Positions 46,752 through 56,281 of a stretch of 64,000 nucleotides of DNA are shown in pieces (position 1 is the first letter of the stretch; each line of letters starts with the position of its first letter). Position numbers and translations under genes: made by a program. The notes under the pieces were generated by a model that was not told where the DNA came from, did no database searches, and saw only the letters and a program-made list of their open reading frames with translations. This stretch comes from Carboxylicivirga linearis (GTDB lineage: Bacteria; Bacteroidota; Bacteroidia; Bacteroidales; Marinilabiliaceae): positions 620,001 to 684,000 of the forward strand of contig NZ_JAGUCO010000001.1 in the NCBI RefSeq assembly GCF_018271995.1. The letters are read 5' to 3'.

Positions 46752-48266
46752 ATGAGTAAAATATATCAAATTTCAACCAAGCCTTTAACTTTCGAAGTAA
46801 TCGAAACCATTCTTTCCGAAGGATATCATTTAAAATTGTCTGATGAATCAGTTGAATTGATTCAGACTTGTAAAAAGTATCTTGATGATAAAATAGCCAA
46901 AGAAGATGGACCGGTTTATGGTATCAATACTGGTTTTGGTGCCTTGCATAGCATCTCAATTTCCAAAGATGATTTGAGCCGATTGCAAGAGAATCTGGTG
47001 AAGAGCCATGCCTGTGGTATTGGTCGCGAAGTGCCACGCGATGTGGTGAAGTTAATGCTGATTCTGAAGATTCATGCTTTAAGCCTGGGTAAATCAGGTG
47101 TGCAACTGGCTACTGTTAATCGTTTGATCGATTTCTTTAATAATGATATTTATCCGATTGTGTTTGAACAAGGATCATTGGGAGCATCAGGTGATTTGGC
47201 TCCTTTAGCTCACTTGTTTTTGCCATTGATTGGTGAAGGAGATGTGCATTACAATGGCGAAACACGTCCGGCCATTGATGTTTTAAATGAAAAAGGATGG
47301 CAACCTATTAAACTGGGGGCTAAAGAAGGTTTGGCTTTATTAAACGGAACTCAGTTTATGAGTTCGCATGCTGTGTATACTTTGTTGAAGGCTTTCCGTC
47401 TGTCGAAGTATGCTGATATCATAGCAGCTTTATCATTGGATGCTTTTGACGGACGTATTGAACCTTACTTCCCGCAGTTGCATACTATTCGTCCGCATAA
47501 GGGGCAGATGGAGACAGCTCGAAATGTTAAAGCTATTTTGGAAGGAAGTGAGTTAATTACCCGCGATAAAAAACATGTTCAGGATCCGTATTCATTCCGA
47601 TGTGTGCCTCAGGTGCATGGAGCCATTAAGGATGCGATCAACTATGTGGCTGGAGTGGTATTAACGGAAATTAATTCGGTAACTGATAATCCGATTGTTT
47701 TTCCTGAAGATGATATGATTATTTCAGGAGGTAACTTCCATGGTGAGCCTTTGGCTTTGGCAATGGACTTTTTAGGAATTGCCATGAGTGAGATTGGTAG
47801 TATCTCTGAGCGTCGTACCTATCGTTTAATTTCTGGAGAACGCGGATTGCCTGAATTTTTGGTTGCCAATCCTGGTTTGAACAGTGGTTTTATGATTCCT
47901 CAATATTCGGCAGCATCAATTGTTAGTTTAAATAAGCAAATGGCAACGCCATCTTCGGTTGACAGTATTCCATCTTCCAATGAGCAGGAAGATCATGTGA
48001 GTATGGGAGGGAATGCTGCTACTAAAGCATTAAAAATTGCCGACAATGTTGAACGTGTTTTAGCAATGGAATTGTTTAATGCATCGCAGGCAATGGAGTT
48101 TCGTCGTCCGGCTAAAACGTCTGAATATCTCGAGAGTTTCTTAGCGCAATATCGCGAGTATGTAACTTTTGTTGAGGAAGATAAAATCATGTATAAAGAA
48201 ATTCAAAAAAGTGTCGATTTCCTTCAAAACGGAAGGTTTGATGAATTTCATACAGCAGAGAAATAA
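46752..48266 (+). CDS. hutH: histidine ammonia-lyase
   Basis: Deaminates histidine to urocanate, the first step of histidine use. 504 residues. The MIO cofactor triad A145-S146-G147 lies in GSLGASGDLAPLAHL, the general-base Tyr56 in VYGINTGFG, and His86 in KSHACGIG. NEQEDHVSMGG with its Glu supports histidine over phenylalanine or tyrosine as substrate. hutU, hutI and hutG are not adjacent, so the rest of the pathway must be elsewhere. Monocistronic between hisS and ychF. Confidence 0.92.
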   Translation: MSKIYQISTKPLTFEVIETILSEGYHLKLSDESVELIQTCKKYLDDKIAKEDGPVYGINTGFGALHSISISKDDLSRLQENLVKSHACGIGREVPRDVVKLMLILKIHALSLGKSGVQLATVNRLIDFFNNDIYPIVFEQGSLGASGDLAPLAHLFLPLIGEGDVHYNGETRPAIDVLNEKGWQPIKLGAKEGLALLNGTQFMSSHAVYTLLKAFRLSKYADIIAALSLDAFDGRIEPYFPQLHTIRPHKGQMETARNVKAILEGSELITRDKKHVQDPYSFRCVPQVHGAIKDAINYVAGVVLTEINSVTDNPIVFPEDDMIISGGNFHGEPLALAMDFLGIAMSEIGSISERRTYRLISGERGLPEFLVANPGLNSGFMIPQYSAASIVSLNKQMATPSSVDSIPSSNEQEDHVSMGGNAATKALKIADNVERVLAMELFNASQAMEFRRPAKTSEYLESFLAQYREYVTFVEEDKIMYKEIQKSVDFLQNGRFDEFHTAEK

Positions 48267-48290
48267 GAAACAAATTATCCCAATATTTTT

Positions 48291-48325
48291 AAGGAATGTT
48301 CACAATTAAGGGCATTCCTTTTTTA
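48291..48325 (+). terminator. intrinsic terminator after hutH
   Basis: An 8-bp stem AAGGAATG/CATTCCTT (48291-48298 with 48313-48320), 14-nt loop, T-run. Confidence 0.88.
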
Positions 48326-48366
48326 TTTTTCTACAGCTCAGGTTTTTTACCTAATGAAAATTGCAG

Positions 48367-48374
48367 TACTTTTG
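48367..48374 (+). promoter_or_regulatory. candidate -7 box of ychF
   Basis: TACTTTTG followed by CGGC, with a T-run at 48343-48348 at the right distance for a -33 element. Leader about 25 nt. Confidence 0.6.
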
Positions 48375-48406
48375 CGGCTGAATTTTAGCAAAGTAAATTT
48401 CATCAT

Positions 48407-49507
48407 ATGGCATTACAGTGTGGAATAGTGGGTTTACCAAATGTGGGTAAATCAACCTTATTTAATTGCTTGTCGAATGCAAAAGCTCAATCGGCAAACT
48501 TTCCGTTTTGTACAATTGAACCCAATGTGGGTGTTATTACGGTTCCCGACGAACGATTAGTAAAGTTGGAAGAGTTAGTAAAGCCTCAGCGTGTTCAACC
48601 AACAACAGTTGAGATTGTAGATATTGCCGGTTTGGTAAAAGGAGCCAGTAAAGGAGAAGGATTAGGTAATAAGTTCCTTGCCAATATTCGTGAAACAGAT
48701 GCCATTATACACGTACTTCGTTGTTTCAATGATGATAATGTTACGCATGTTGATGGATCGGTTGATCCGGTTCGTGATAAGGAGATTATCGATATGGAGC
48801 TTCAATTTAAAGATTTGGAGACCATAGATGCTCGTCTGCAAAAAACAGAAAAAGCTGCTAAGGCTTCTAAAGATCAGGATGCAAAAAAATTAGTAGAGGT
48901 TCTTTACAAATACAAAGAAGCATTAGAAAATGGTAAGTCGGCTCGCACAATTGAGTTAACCGAGCACGAAGAAAAAGTTACTAAAGACTTATACTTACTG
49001 ACAAATAAACCAGTAATGTATGTGTGTAATGTGGATGAAGATTCGGTAATTGACGGGAATGAGCACGTTGAAGCAGTAAAGGAGGCCGTAAAAGATGAGA
49101 ATGCTGAAATATTGATGATTGCTGCCAAAACAGAATCGGAGATTGCTGAGCTGGAAACTTTTGAAGAGCGTCAGGAGTTTTTAGAAGACATGGGATTGAA
49201 AGAATCTGGTGTTGCTAAATTAATTCGATCAGCTTATAACCTTTTAGAGTTACAAACTTATTTTACAGCTGGGGTTAAGGAAGTTAGAGCATGGACTTTT
49301 CATAAAGGATATGTGGCCCCACAGGCAGCAGGTGTGATACATACCGATTTTGAAAAAGGTTTTATTCGAGCCGAGGTTATTAAATATGAAGATTTTGTAA
49401 CATTAGGATCGGAACAAGCATGTAAGGAAAAAGGAAAGATGAGTATTGAAGGAAAAGAATATGTTGTGCAGGATGGTGATATTATGCACTTCCGTTTTAA
49501 TGTATAA
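48407..49507 (+). CDS. ychF: ribosome-associated ATPase YchF (OLA1-type)
   Basis: Obg-family P-loop protein that prefers ATP; linked to oxidative stress and translation. 366 residues. G1 GLPNVGKST (9-17), G2/G3 region with [29 protein letters not shown] in place of the NKxD motif ([13 protein letters not shown]), and the C-terminal TGS-like domain with [12 protein letters not shown] and [11 protein letters not shown] terminator follows. Confidence 0.97.
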   Translation: MALQCGIVGLPNVGKSTLFNCLSNAKAQSANFPFCTIEPNVGVITVPDERLVKLEELVKPQRVQPTTVEIVDIAGLVKGASKGEGLGNKFLANIRETDAIIHVLRCFNDDNVTHVDGSVDPVRDKEIIDMELQFKDLETIDARLQKTEKAAKASKDQDAKKLVEVLYKYKEALENGKSARTIELTEHEEKVTKDLYLLTNKPVMYVCNVDEDSVIDGNEHVEAVKEAVKDENAEILMIAAKTESEIAELETFEERQEFLEDMGLKESGVAKLIRSAYNLLELQTYFTAGVKEVRAWTFHKGYVAPQAAGVIHTDFEKGFIRAEVIKYEDFVTLGSEQACKEKGKMSIEGKEYVVQDGDIMHFRFNV

Positions 49508-49530
49508 TATTGAAAATCATATCTATTTAG

Positions 49531-49558
49531 AAGGTTCTGCTTAAGTGGGACCTTTTTT
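49531..49558 (+). terminator. intrinsic terminator after ychF
   Basis: A 7-bp stem AAGGTTC/GGACCTT (one G-U; 49531-49537 with 49548-49554), 10-nt loop, then T. Confidence 0.8.
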
Positions 49559-49662
49559 GTATATAATATTTTGTAAATACAAATCGAAACCTATACCGGT
49601 TAAAAAATGTCAATCTAACGTTAATAACTGTTAAAGCGCGTGCAAATTAGGAAAATGCCGAC

Positions 49663-49670
49663 TATGTTTG
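49663..49670 (+). promoter_or_regulatory. candidate -7 box before the 50-residue ORF
   Basis: TATGTTTG ends 10 bp before the ATG at 49681. The start site would be about 49677, so translation from 49681 would be nearly leaderless; the internal ATG at 49705 would have a 28-nt leader. Confidence 0.4.
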
Positions 49671-49680
49671 TAAGTAAATT

Positions 49681-49833
49681 ATGACCAAAAAAGAATCGAA
49701 AAGAATGAAAAAGGAAAGTGATTTAACTCTGAAATTGAAGCGGAAGATCTTCATCTATTCGATAATTGAAGTAGTATTGATCGCCGCGTTATTAGGATTT
49801 GTAATGTTTTTGATAATGGTGCTTATGAATTAA
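49681..49833 (+). CDS. small single-pass membrane protein, 50 residues
   Basis: MTKKESKRMKKESDLTLKLKRKI followed by one hydrophobic helix (about 24-48: FIYSIIEVVLIAALLGFVMF and LIMVLM). Basic N-terminus in, helix across the inner membrane. It is preceded by a TATGTTTG box and ends with TAA overlapping the stop codon of the convergent DUF3859-like gene by about 3 bp. The length is below common gene-finder limits. No family recognised. Confidence 0.65.
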   Translation: MTKKESKRMKKESDLTLKLKRKIFIYSIIEVVLIAALLGFVMFLIMVLMN

Positions 49834-50219
49834 TCCATGTAAAGGATTAGTCTTTTCTCTGCAATCAGCTTTCCATCCATCCAAGTGTAGAGCCTCCATT
49901 CACCTGCTTTATTCTCAAATGGCTCCCACACAGTATCACCAAGAAAAAATTCATACGTATTAGAATTAATGTAGTATTCACCTGTAAATGGTGGTTCCGT
50001 TTCTCCTTTGTCATTTTTAAAGGGGGGGTGATCAATTTTAAATTCTAATTTTTTGCCTTTGGCACCTTTAATTTTAAGTACGTAGCCAAATTCTATATCA
50101 TCTTTAATAGGTATACGATCTGTGATTTCCAGTAGTTTTGGAAGGTCTTTTGACTGACGTTCCCACCGATCGTAAATTCCGTAACTATATAATTCGTGAG
50201 TTATTTTCTTTTTTGCCAT
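49830..50219 (-). CDS. DUF3859-like protein
   Basis: 129 residues, no signal peptide, mostly beta. ELYSYGIYDRWERQSKDLP, IPIKDDIEFGYVLKIKGAKGKKLEFKIDHPPF, PPFTGEYYINSNTYEFFLGDTVWEP and GEWRLYTWMDGKLIAEKRLIL resemble DUF3859 proteins. The function of that family is unknown. It begins 1 nt after the stop of the TPR gene and is the last gene of the TAM operon. Confidence 0.75.
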   Translation of the reverse strand: MAKKKITHELYSYGIYDRWERQSKDLPKLLEITDRIPIKDDIEFGYVLKIKGAKGKKLEFKIDHPPFKNDKGETEPPFTGEYYINSNTYEFFLGDTVWEPFENKAGEWRLYTWMDGKLIAEKRLILYMD

Positions 50220-50220
50220 A

Positions 50221-52431
50221 CTAGTCTTCTAATGAGTATCGGATTTGATCCAACATTAAAGGAATATCTTGCTTTTCGATGCCGTGGTTTAATAAATGAG
50301 GAATGTCTTCCTGGAATGTTTCTAAAAACTCTTGAAATGAATGTTTGGGTTGCTTAATGCTTTTTTGATAACTGGCTAATGCTTCTTTTCGGAGCTTTTT
50401 ACACCAAAGGGTATGACCCAGATTAATTAAATCGTGTTTGTTGGTTTCTGCAACCAATAACTTGTTGTAATACTTCTCAGCCTGATCAAACTTGCCTAAA
50501 ACAAAAGAACACCAACCAATGGCTCTTCCAACTTTGTGATTACCCGGATCAAGATATTCTACTTTGAAATAGTATTTAAGGGCCTCCTCATATTGTTCCA
50601 GTTCAAGGTAACAGTTTCCAATGGATGCTTGTGTTGGAAGATTTTCAGGATCAATATTTTCAGCTTCTTTGTAGTATTGTAATGCTTTTTCCTGGTTTTT
50701 CAGATGACGGTAGCAAAGAGCAATTTTCTTTTTATTCCAAACACTTTCGGCTCCAATTAAATCGGCCTGCAGGTACTTGTTCAACGCTTTATCGAATTGA
50801 TTCAGTTTCTGATAACCAAAGCCAATTTTTTGAATGATATCAACGGCTGTTTTATCTTTCTCGTAAATAGTTGTAAAAATATCATTGGCTTCATCGTAAT
50901 ATTCTTTTTTGAAATAATACTCAGCCAGTTCTCTTAGCGAAGCGTTATCGGTCAATAACGTCTTAAAGAACCACTTATTATGGAAGTCCATCCGTTGGGC
51001 AAATATGTCTTCCAGTTGATGACGTTGTGGATGTACTTTTACTAATCGGTATAAATCCTGAATAAACTGATTAGAAGCAATTAATTTGCCTTGGTGTGCT
51101 TTTAATGCTTTTTCATCTTTATTGATTTCGGCCATCTGCTCTATTTCTGCCGAAAACATTTGCCCCATTAAGTCTTTTTGCATCGATGGCATATGTGGTA
51201 TGCTCAGCATTAAAGAGTATTTATCAGAGTTGCATAAAAATCTTGAATCTGATAAATTGTCGAGCAGCGATGAACTTTTAAATACATCACTTTCAGCATC
51301 CAGTGCTTTTTTTATTTCGGGATGGGTTGGATAAAATGGCAATAACCAATTGGCAAAAGAATTGAAAAAAGAAAAATGCTTCAGGTGTTTGAAAGTAGAT
51401 AAGAAAACGTCAGCCCCTTCCATTTGCCATTGGGTTAATTCTTCCATTTTTGAGATGAGATTGGGCGAATCTTTGAAAAAATCTTCCCATTCCGGGTTTT
51501 TATCATCAGTTAGATTCTCACTAAGCATGTTCTCCAAATCAAGCTTATCTTTTAATTTGGGTTGCATTTTTACTACCTCAGGTAAAATCTCGTCATGTAA
51601 CTTCTGCGAAATTCGTTCTGTTTCTCTGGTTCTAATTAATTGAATGATGATACTTTGAATCAGCGTATTCCATTTTTTTTCTTCAACCAACATCGAAAAA
51701 CGAGAATGTAATTGCGGATTTAATGGTAATCGGGCATCATATTTTGCAAAGGCAATAATTATAGTGGTAATTGCTCTGGAACTGATAACATCATTTTTAT
51801 GATTGGCCAAATCCATTAATAGATCCATGTATTCAGGAATAAAGGAATTCAAAAGGGCCAGGTTGATGCCACCAACAAGCTGGCTTTTTATGTGCCAAGG
51901 ATATGTTTCATTAGAGAAAAATTGTCTAAGTTTCTCGATGTCAGATTCCTTTAATTCAGGCGAACTCCATAAGTACTGAAAAAGCCTAAGGCTAATGTGT
52001 AGTATTTCCTGATCATTTTCCGCTTCTGAATTAACAATTTTCTGTAATTCAACATTGCTCCAAAGCTGAGTAAATTCCTCCAGTAAACTGCTTAATTGAG
52101 TTGTTGCATTATTGCGGCGTAATTCATAAATGAAATCGTTGGAGTACTTTAACATTAGTTTACTATAGGCCCGATCAGCTAGGCTGTAAACATCTTTTAC
52201 AAGGTGGTTGTATATTTTCTGACGCTCAGGGTCTGTAATTCCTTCAACCGTATAGCGCAGCATATTCTTATAGGTAAATTCCAGATTATAGTGAGTATCA
52301 ATTAAGTCACCGTCATGTGCATCTTTAACCAGTTCTTCAATCATATCAAGGCTATCCTTAATACGTTTCGAAGCTAGTTTTTTACAAATGGCATTGTGCT
52401 TGGTTTTTAATTCGCGCAAATTAATCATCAC
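50221..52431 (-). CDS. large TPR protein of the TAM operon
   Basis: 736 residues, no signal peptide or membrane segment, so probably cytosolic. The first about 440 residues are alpha-helical and unassigned. The C-terminal about 270 contain several TPR units (NDIFTTIYEKDKTAVDIIQKIGFGYQKLNQFDKALNKYL, then KALQYYKEAENIDPENLPTQASIGNCYLELEQYEEALKYY and others). Its start is 1 nt after the tamB stop. The function is unknown; position suggests a link with outer-membrane assembly, regulation, or simple co-expression. Confidence 0.75.
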   Translation of the reverse strand: MMINLRELKTKHNAICKKLASKRIKDSLDMIEELVKDAHDGDLIDTHYNLEFTYKNMLRYTVEGITDPERQKIYNHLVKDVYSLADRAYSKLMLKYSNDFIYELRRNNATTQLSSLLEEFTQLWSNVELQKIVNSEAENDQEILHISLRLFQYLWSSPELKESDIEKLRQFFSNETYPWHIKSQLVGGINLALLNSFIPEYMDLLMDLANHKNDVISSRAITTIIIAFAKYDARLPLNPQLHSRFSMLVEEKKWNTLIQSIIIQLIRTRETERISQKLHDEILPEVVKMQPKLKDKLDLENMLSENLTDDKNPEWEDFFKDSPNLISKMEELTQWQMEGADVFLSTFKHLKHFSFFNSFANWLLPFYPTHPEIKKALDAESDVFKSSSLLDNLSDSRFLCNSDKYSLMLSIPHMPSMQKDLMGQMFSAEIEQMAEINKDEKALKAHQGKLIASNQFIQDLYRLVKVHPQRHQLEDIFAQRMDFHNKWFFKTLLTDNASLRELAEYYFKKEYYDEANDIFTTIYEKDKTAVDIIQKIGFGYQKLNQFDKALNKYLQADLIGAESVWNKKKIALCYRHLKNQEKALQYYKEAENIDPENLPTQASIGNCYLELEQYEEALKYYFKVEYLDPGNHKVGRAIGWCSFVLGKFDQAEKYYNKLLVAETNKHDLINLGHTLWCKKLRKEALASYQKSIKQPKHSFQEFLETFQEDIPHLLNHGIEKQDIPLMLDQIRYSLED

Positions 52432-52432
52432 C

Positions 52433-55400
52433 TTAATCGTTTTTAGATTCGAACTTCAAAATTACATCAAAACCTGATTCTTTGGAACTCCCGCTCTGTA
52501 ATCTCACAAATAAAATTCTATTTAATTCATATTCAAGTATGATCATCTCGGGTGTGATCTCATCACCGTCTGTCTCTCCGAAGCCTCGCTGATAGATGAC
52601 AAACAGATCGTTGGTGACATATTTACCCACTACAAAAGCAGCACTTTGCCAGTTCTCTGTTGCTGTTACCTCAATCATGTCAAGATTAAAACGGGTTCCT
52701 AATGTTTTACTCAGCTGTGAAGTTACAGCTTTGGCCAACATGTCGGTACCAATAGAGCCGGCAATTCCATTCTGACCTGAATAAGATAATTCATCCATTG
52801 TTTTTCCAAAGATCAAAATACTAACAGCATCGCCTTCAGGAATTGAGACACCGTCAAGAGTAAATGCGATAGATGGTTCAGACAGTTTCTCACTAACTAA
52901 TAGTTTCAGGTTTCTTTTTTCTTTATCCGGACCCCGATAGGTGTATGTTGCCTGAAAATCAAGGATCGGATCGATTTTTTCTCCACCTTGAAAGGTCAAC
53001 TGTCCTTCGTTAATGACGAGCTTTTTTCCATATAAAATATAGTGTCCCCGGTTGATACCAACCTCACCATATAATTCAAAATACGGATTACTTTTTTCTA
53101 TCTCAAGATCTCCCCATATTTCAATACTCATGTCTTCGCTTCTAAGCCAGGTGTTGCGAGGTATCTCCAGTTCTAATCGCCCCTGCAGATTTTTAATGAA
53201 TAGCGAAGATTCCTCTTCATCTTTCTTTTTTAATTTAATTTGTCTGGTTGAATTGGTAACCGAATCAACAGAACTGGTAGCCTGTACCAATAAAGGTACT
53301 TCTCGAGCTGTGTTATTTTCTTCGGTCTCGGTGAAGGCAGGAAGGTAAAATTCAGATCGGAGTACCTTTATCTGACCTCCAAACTTGGCGGTATCATTAA
53401 TGTCTTGATAAAAGCTTTTGGCATCAATAAGTGCCGAATAGTCGCGATGTTTTATTACGTAAAAGTCCTTGGCATCAGCTTCGAGGGTGGAGCTATGAAT
53501 GTGACCACTCACAAAGCTTGTATCAAAACTGGCCTCACCTGTAATGGTTAAATATCCTTTATCTCGTTTTACAATAAACGTATCAATAGCAACCTGGTTG
53601 CTATCAAAATTTAAGGCTATTTGTGCATTTCTGTAGTCAATACCTATGCTAGGATTACTATAACCCCCATCAATTAAACTAAAGTCGCCATAAAAAAGAG
53701 GTTTATTATATGATCCCTTAGCCTGAATATTTGCCTCAATTCTTCCCTGGGCATCCATGTGGGCTATATTTTCTGTTTGGGTGGCAATGTTGAGCGAGTC
53801 CAGTTGAAGGAAAGCCTCAAAATAGTCGCTCATTGCGAAGTTGAAACCTGTAGTGTCGAATTTTGCTGTAACAGGTGTTAAAAAGCTTAGCTTAAAGACA
53901 TTCTTCTGCTGGGGATTGAAAATATTGCTTTCTAAAGTATCATTCTTTAATCCAAGGTCTCCTTTGATATAAGGTAATTGAATTTTATCATATTGTCCGT
54001 TTTTAATGTCAAAATAAGATTTTAATTCCGGATTTTGTGGTTCGCCTGTTAGGTTCAGATCAATTGAGAATATACCACCTAATTGTTCATCAATTAGATT
54101 ATATCGATTGATGGAATTCAGGTCAAAATTATCAATCTGTAAATGGAAATCTTCTGGTTTATTGGCGCCGAAAGATCCTTGTGCTCGTACCGCAAACTGC
54201 GGTGATAATTCATCTTTTAAAGCCAGATCCTTGATTGTAATCTCGTTTTTGTAGTATTGAATAAAGTTAAAAGTGTCAGTTGTGTAATAACGAACCTTTG
54301 GAGTGTTAATACGAACCTCATTTAGGTTAACTCCTATCGTGTCAGTCAGATGTATTTGTGTTTTAATTTTGGCATCTGTGCTATCTTTTATTGCAAAGAT
54401 CTCTGCTAATAGGTTGTCTTGACGATAGTTAAGATCTCCATAAATTGAATCTGCCAATATATTACTGTTTTTCAAAGATTGTATTTGAAAGGATGTATTA
54501 GCCTGAATTTGTTTTTGAATAAATTGAGCATCAAAAAGAGCATTGACTCTATTGCTTGATATTGAAAAACCATTTAATTCCGACACCTGGATTTGACCAT
54601 TGGATTGTAAAGAGTCAACACTACCGGTAATAGAGATTTGTCCTGTAGCCTCATCAAACATTAATTCAGGTATGTTGAAGTGTTGTATAAAATGCAATGA
54701 GTCAAACGAAAAATCAACTTCGGCATTTAATAGCTTTGACGTTAATTGAAAATCTCCAACGGCATCAACCGTACCGTTCGGAACAAATATCTCACTATGT
54801 GATATTTCCAGATGATTGTTTCTCAGTTCGGCCTTAATGTTGGCAGAATCAATGGGGATATTATAGATTGTGCTTGGATAAACTCTTATTATACTTTGTG
54901 CATCAATGCTATCTATGTTGAAGTTGCGACCTTCAAGAGAAAGGTAACCATTTGCTATTCCTGCATCTTCAGATATAATTTTGTTTAAGAGTAAACTGTC
55001 AATTCTTAAGAGAGCTCTGTATGATGGATGGGTAGTATAGTTGTTCAATTCAATGCTGCCCTCAGCTTTACCTAAGTATGACTGGGCAATTAAATCGGAT
55101 TGGATGCTGTCGTTATTTTGCCGGGCATTAAATTTGAAAATCTGAAAATGATGGTCTAAATAGCTTGATCCTGTCAGATCTCCGTCTATTTTATTCCATG
55201 TTTTATAGTCGAAAAGATGGGAGCCTTTAAGGTTAATGGCTCCGTTTAAAGTGCCATTGGTTTTATTCATTAACCACCAGTTCTCTGGATGTACATTGTC
55301 AAAAGTAATATTTGCATTAAAAGGGATATGATTCGTTCTTTGCTTTGAGAAATCTTCCAGATTCAGAAGTTGTGATTGTAATTGTATTTTTTCCCTGTTA

Positions 55401-56278
55401 ATAGATAAATCAACAATCAGGTAAGTTGTATCATTTTGAGTCAGATAATCAATGTCAGCATCAGGAGATGAAGGAACTTGTACCGAAGGAACAAATATCT
55501 TTAATTCATCGTTATTGATTGGATTGGCAATGAATTGAGCACTACTGTTATTTATTGAATCATAACTACCTTTTGCCTCAAATAACGAACCCGAGGTTTC
55601 TATCCATAAACTGTCGAAACTTAATAATGAACCCGTCTGTTTATAATGACCTTTTATGCTTTTAACAGATAGGTCAGGTTTTGATGATGTTAATTCCAGT
55701 TGCTGAAGTTGAATATCCAACATATTTTGTTGGTATAGTAATGAAGCATTCAGGTTAAGATTTTGTATACTATCAGGAATGAGTTTTATCGATGAAGCAG
55801 TTGTAAGATTCCAATTCATCAGATGAATTGCATCAATCTGTAAGGTAAAAGAAAATGGAGTGGATGATTTAGTTGTATCGGATGAAGCAGGTATAATATC
55901 AGCAACTTTCCATTTACCATTTTCATCTTGCTCAAAGTGTCCGTTTAAGCCAATGATATTAACTGAATTTATATCGATTGTTTTATTGAATAGAGCCCAA
56001 AGATTGAACTGCAGATTTATTGAATCAACCTGAGTAATTAAGGTACTATCTGTTTCTTGTCGAAGCTCAACCCCTAATAAATTAATAAAATCATAATAGT
56101 TGCTGTTTAATTCCTCAATCGATACGGATGCGTTTAATTGGTTGTTGATTATTTGAATGGCTTGTTTTTTTACAATCTTATCAAACCAGGGGGTTTGAGT
56201 AAAAAGCACCAATAATACAAGCAGAGACAACAATAATGCCACCGCATACAGTAAATATTTAATGCTCTTTTTTATCAT
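52433..56278 (-). CDS. tamB: TamB-type translocation and assembly module protein
   Basis: 1281 residues. N-terminal membrane anchor (about 7-27, LLYAVALLLSLLVLLVLF) followed by an AsmA-like stretch (NQLNASVSIEELNSNYYDFINL), a long beta-rich region built from repeated strands (a bridge-like beta-taco), and the TamB C-terminal domain with GVSIPEGDAVSILIFGKTMDEL, SGIAG-like and LLAKAVTSQLSKTLGTRFNLD. It spans the periplasm and feeds the TamA barrel; lipid transport is discussed for the family. The gene follows tamA after 3 bp. Confidence 0.9.
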   Translation of the reverse strand: MIKKSIKYLLYAVALLLSLLVLLVLFTQTPWFDKIVKKQAIQIINNQLNASVSIEELNSNYYDFINLLGVELRQETDSTLITQVDSINLQFNLWALFNKTIDINSVNIIGLNGHFEQDENGKWKVADIIPASSDTTKSSTPFSFTLQIDAIHLMNWNLTTASSIKLIPDSIQNLNLNASLLYQQNMLDIQLQQLELTSSKPDLSVKSIKGHYKQTGSLLSFDSLWIETSGSLFEAKGSYDSINNSSAQFIANPINNDELKIFVPSVQVPSSPDADIDYLTQNDTTYLIVDLSINREKIQLQSQLLNLEDFSKQRTNHIPFNANITFDNVHPENWWLMNKTNGTLNGAINLKGSHLFDYKTWNKIDGDLTGSSYLDHHFQIFKFNARQNNDSIQSDLIAQSYLGKAEGSIELNNYTTHPSYRALLRIDSLLLNKIISEDAGIANGYLSLEGRNFNIDSIDAQSIIRVYPSTIYNIPIDSANIKAELRNNHLEISHSEIFVPNGTVDAVGDFQLTSKLLNAEVDFSFDSLHFIQHFNIPELMFDEATGQISITGSVDSLQSNGQIQVSELNGFSISSNRVNALFDAQFIQKQIQANTSFQIQSLKNSNILADSIYGDLNYRQDNLLAEIFAIKDSTDAKIKTQIHLTDTIGVNLNEVRINTPKVRYYTTDTFNFIQYYKNEITIKDLALKDELSPQFAVRAQGSFGANKPEDFHLQIDNFDLNSINRYNLIDEQLGGIFSIDLNLTGEPQNPELKSYFDIKNGQYDKIQLPYIKGDLGLKNDTLESNIFNPQQKNVFKLSFLTPVTAKFDTTGFNFAMSDYFEAFLQLDSLNIATQTENIAHMDAQGRIEANIQAKGSYNKPLFYGDFSLIDGGYSNPSIGIDYRNAQIALNFDSNQVAIDTFIVKRDKGYLTITGEASFDTSFVSGHIHSSTLEADAKDFYVIKHRDYSALIDAKSFYQDINDTAKFGGQIKVLRSEFYLPAFTETEENNTAREVPLLVQATSSVDSVTNSTRQIKLKKKDEEESSLFIKNLQGRLELEIPRNTWLRSEDMSIEIWGDLEIEKSNPYFELYGEVGINRGHYILYGKKLVINEGQLTFQGGEKIDPILDFQATYTYRGPDKEKRNLKLLVSEKLSEPSIAFTLDGVSIPEGDAVSILIFGKTMDELSYSGQNGIAGSIGTDMLAKAVTSQLSKTLGTRFNLDMIEVTATENWQSAAFVVGKYVTNDLFVIYQRGFGETDGDEITPEMIILEYELNRILFVRLQSGSSKESGFDVILKFESKND

Positions 56279-56281
56279 ATA

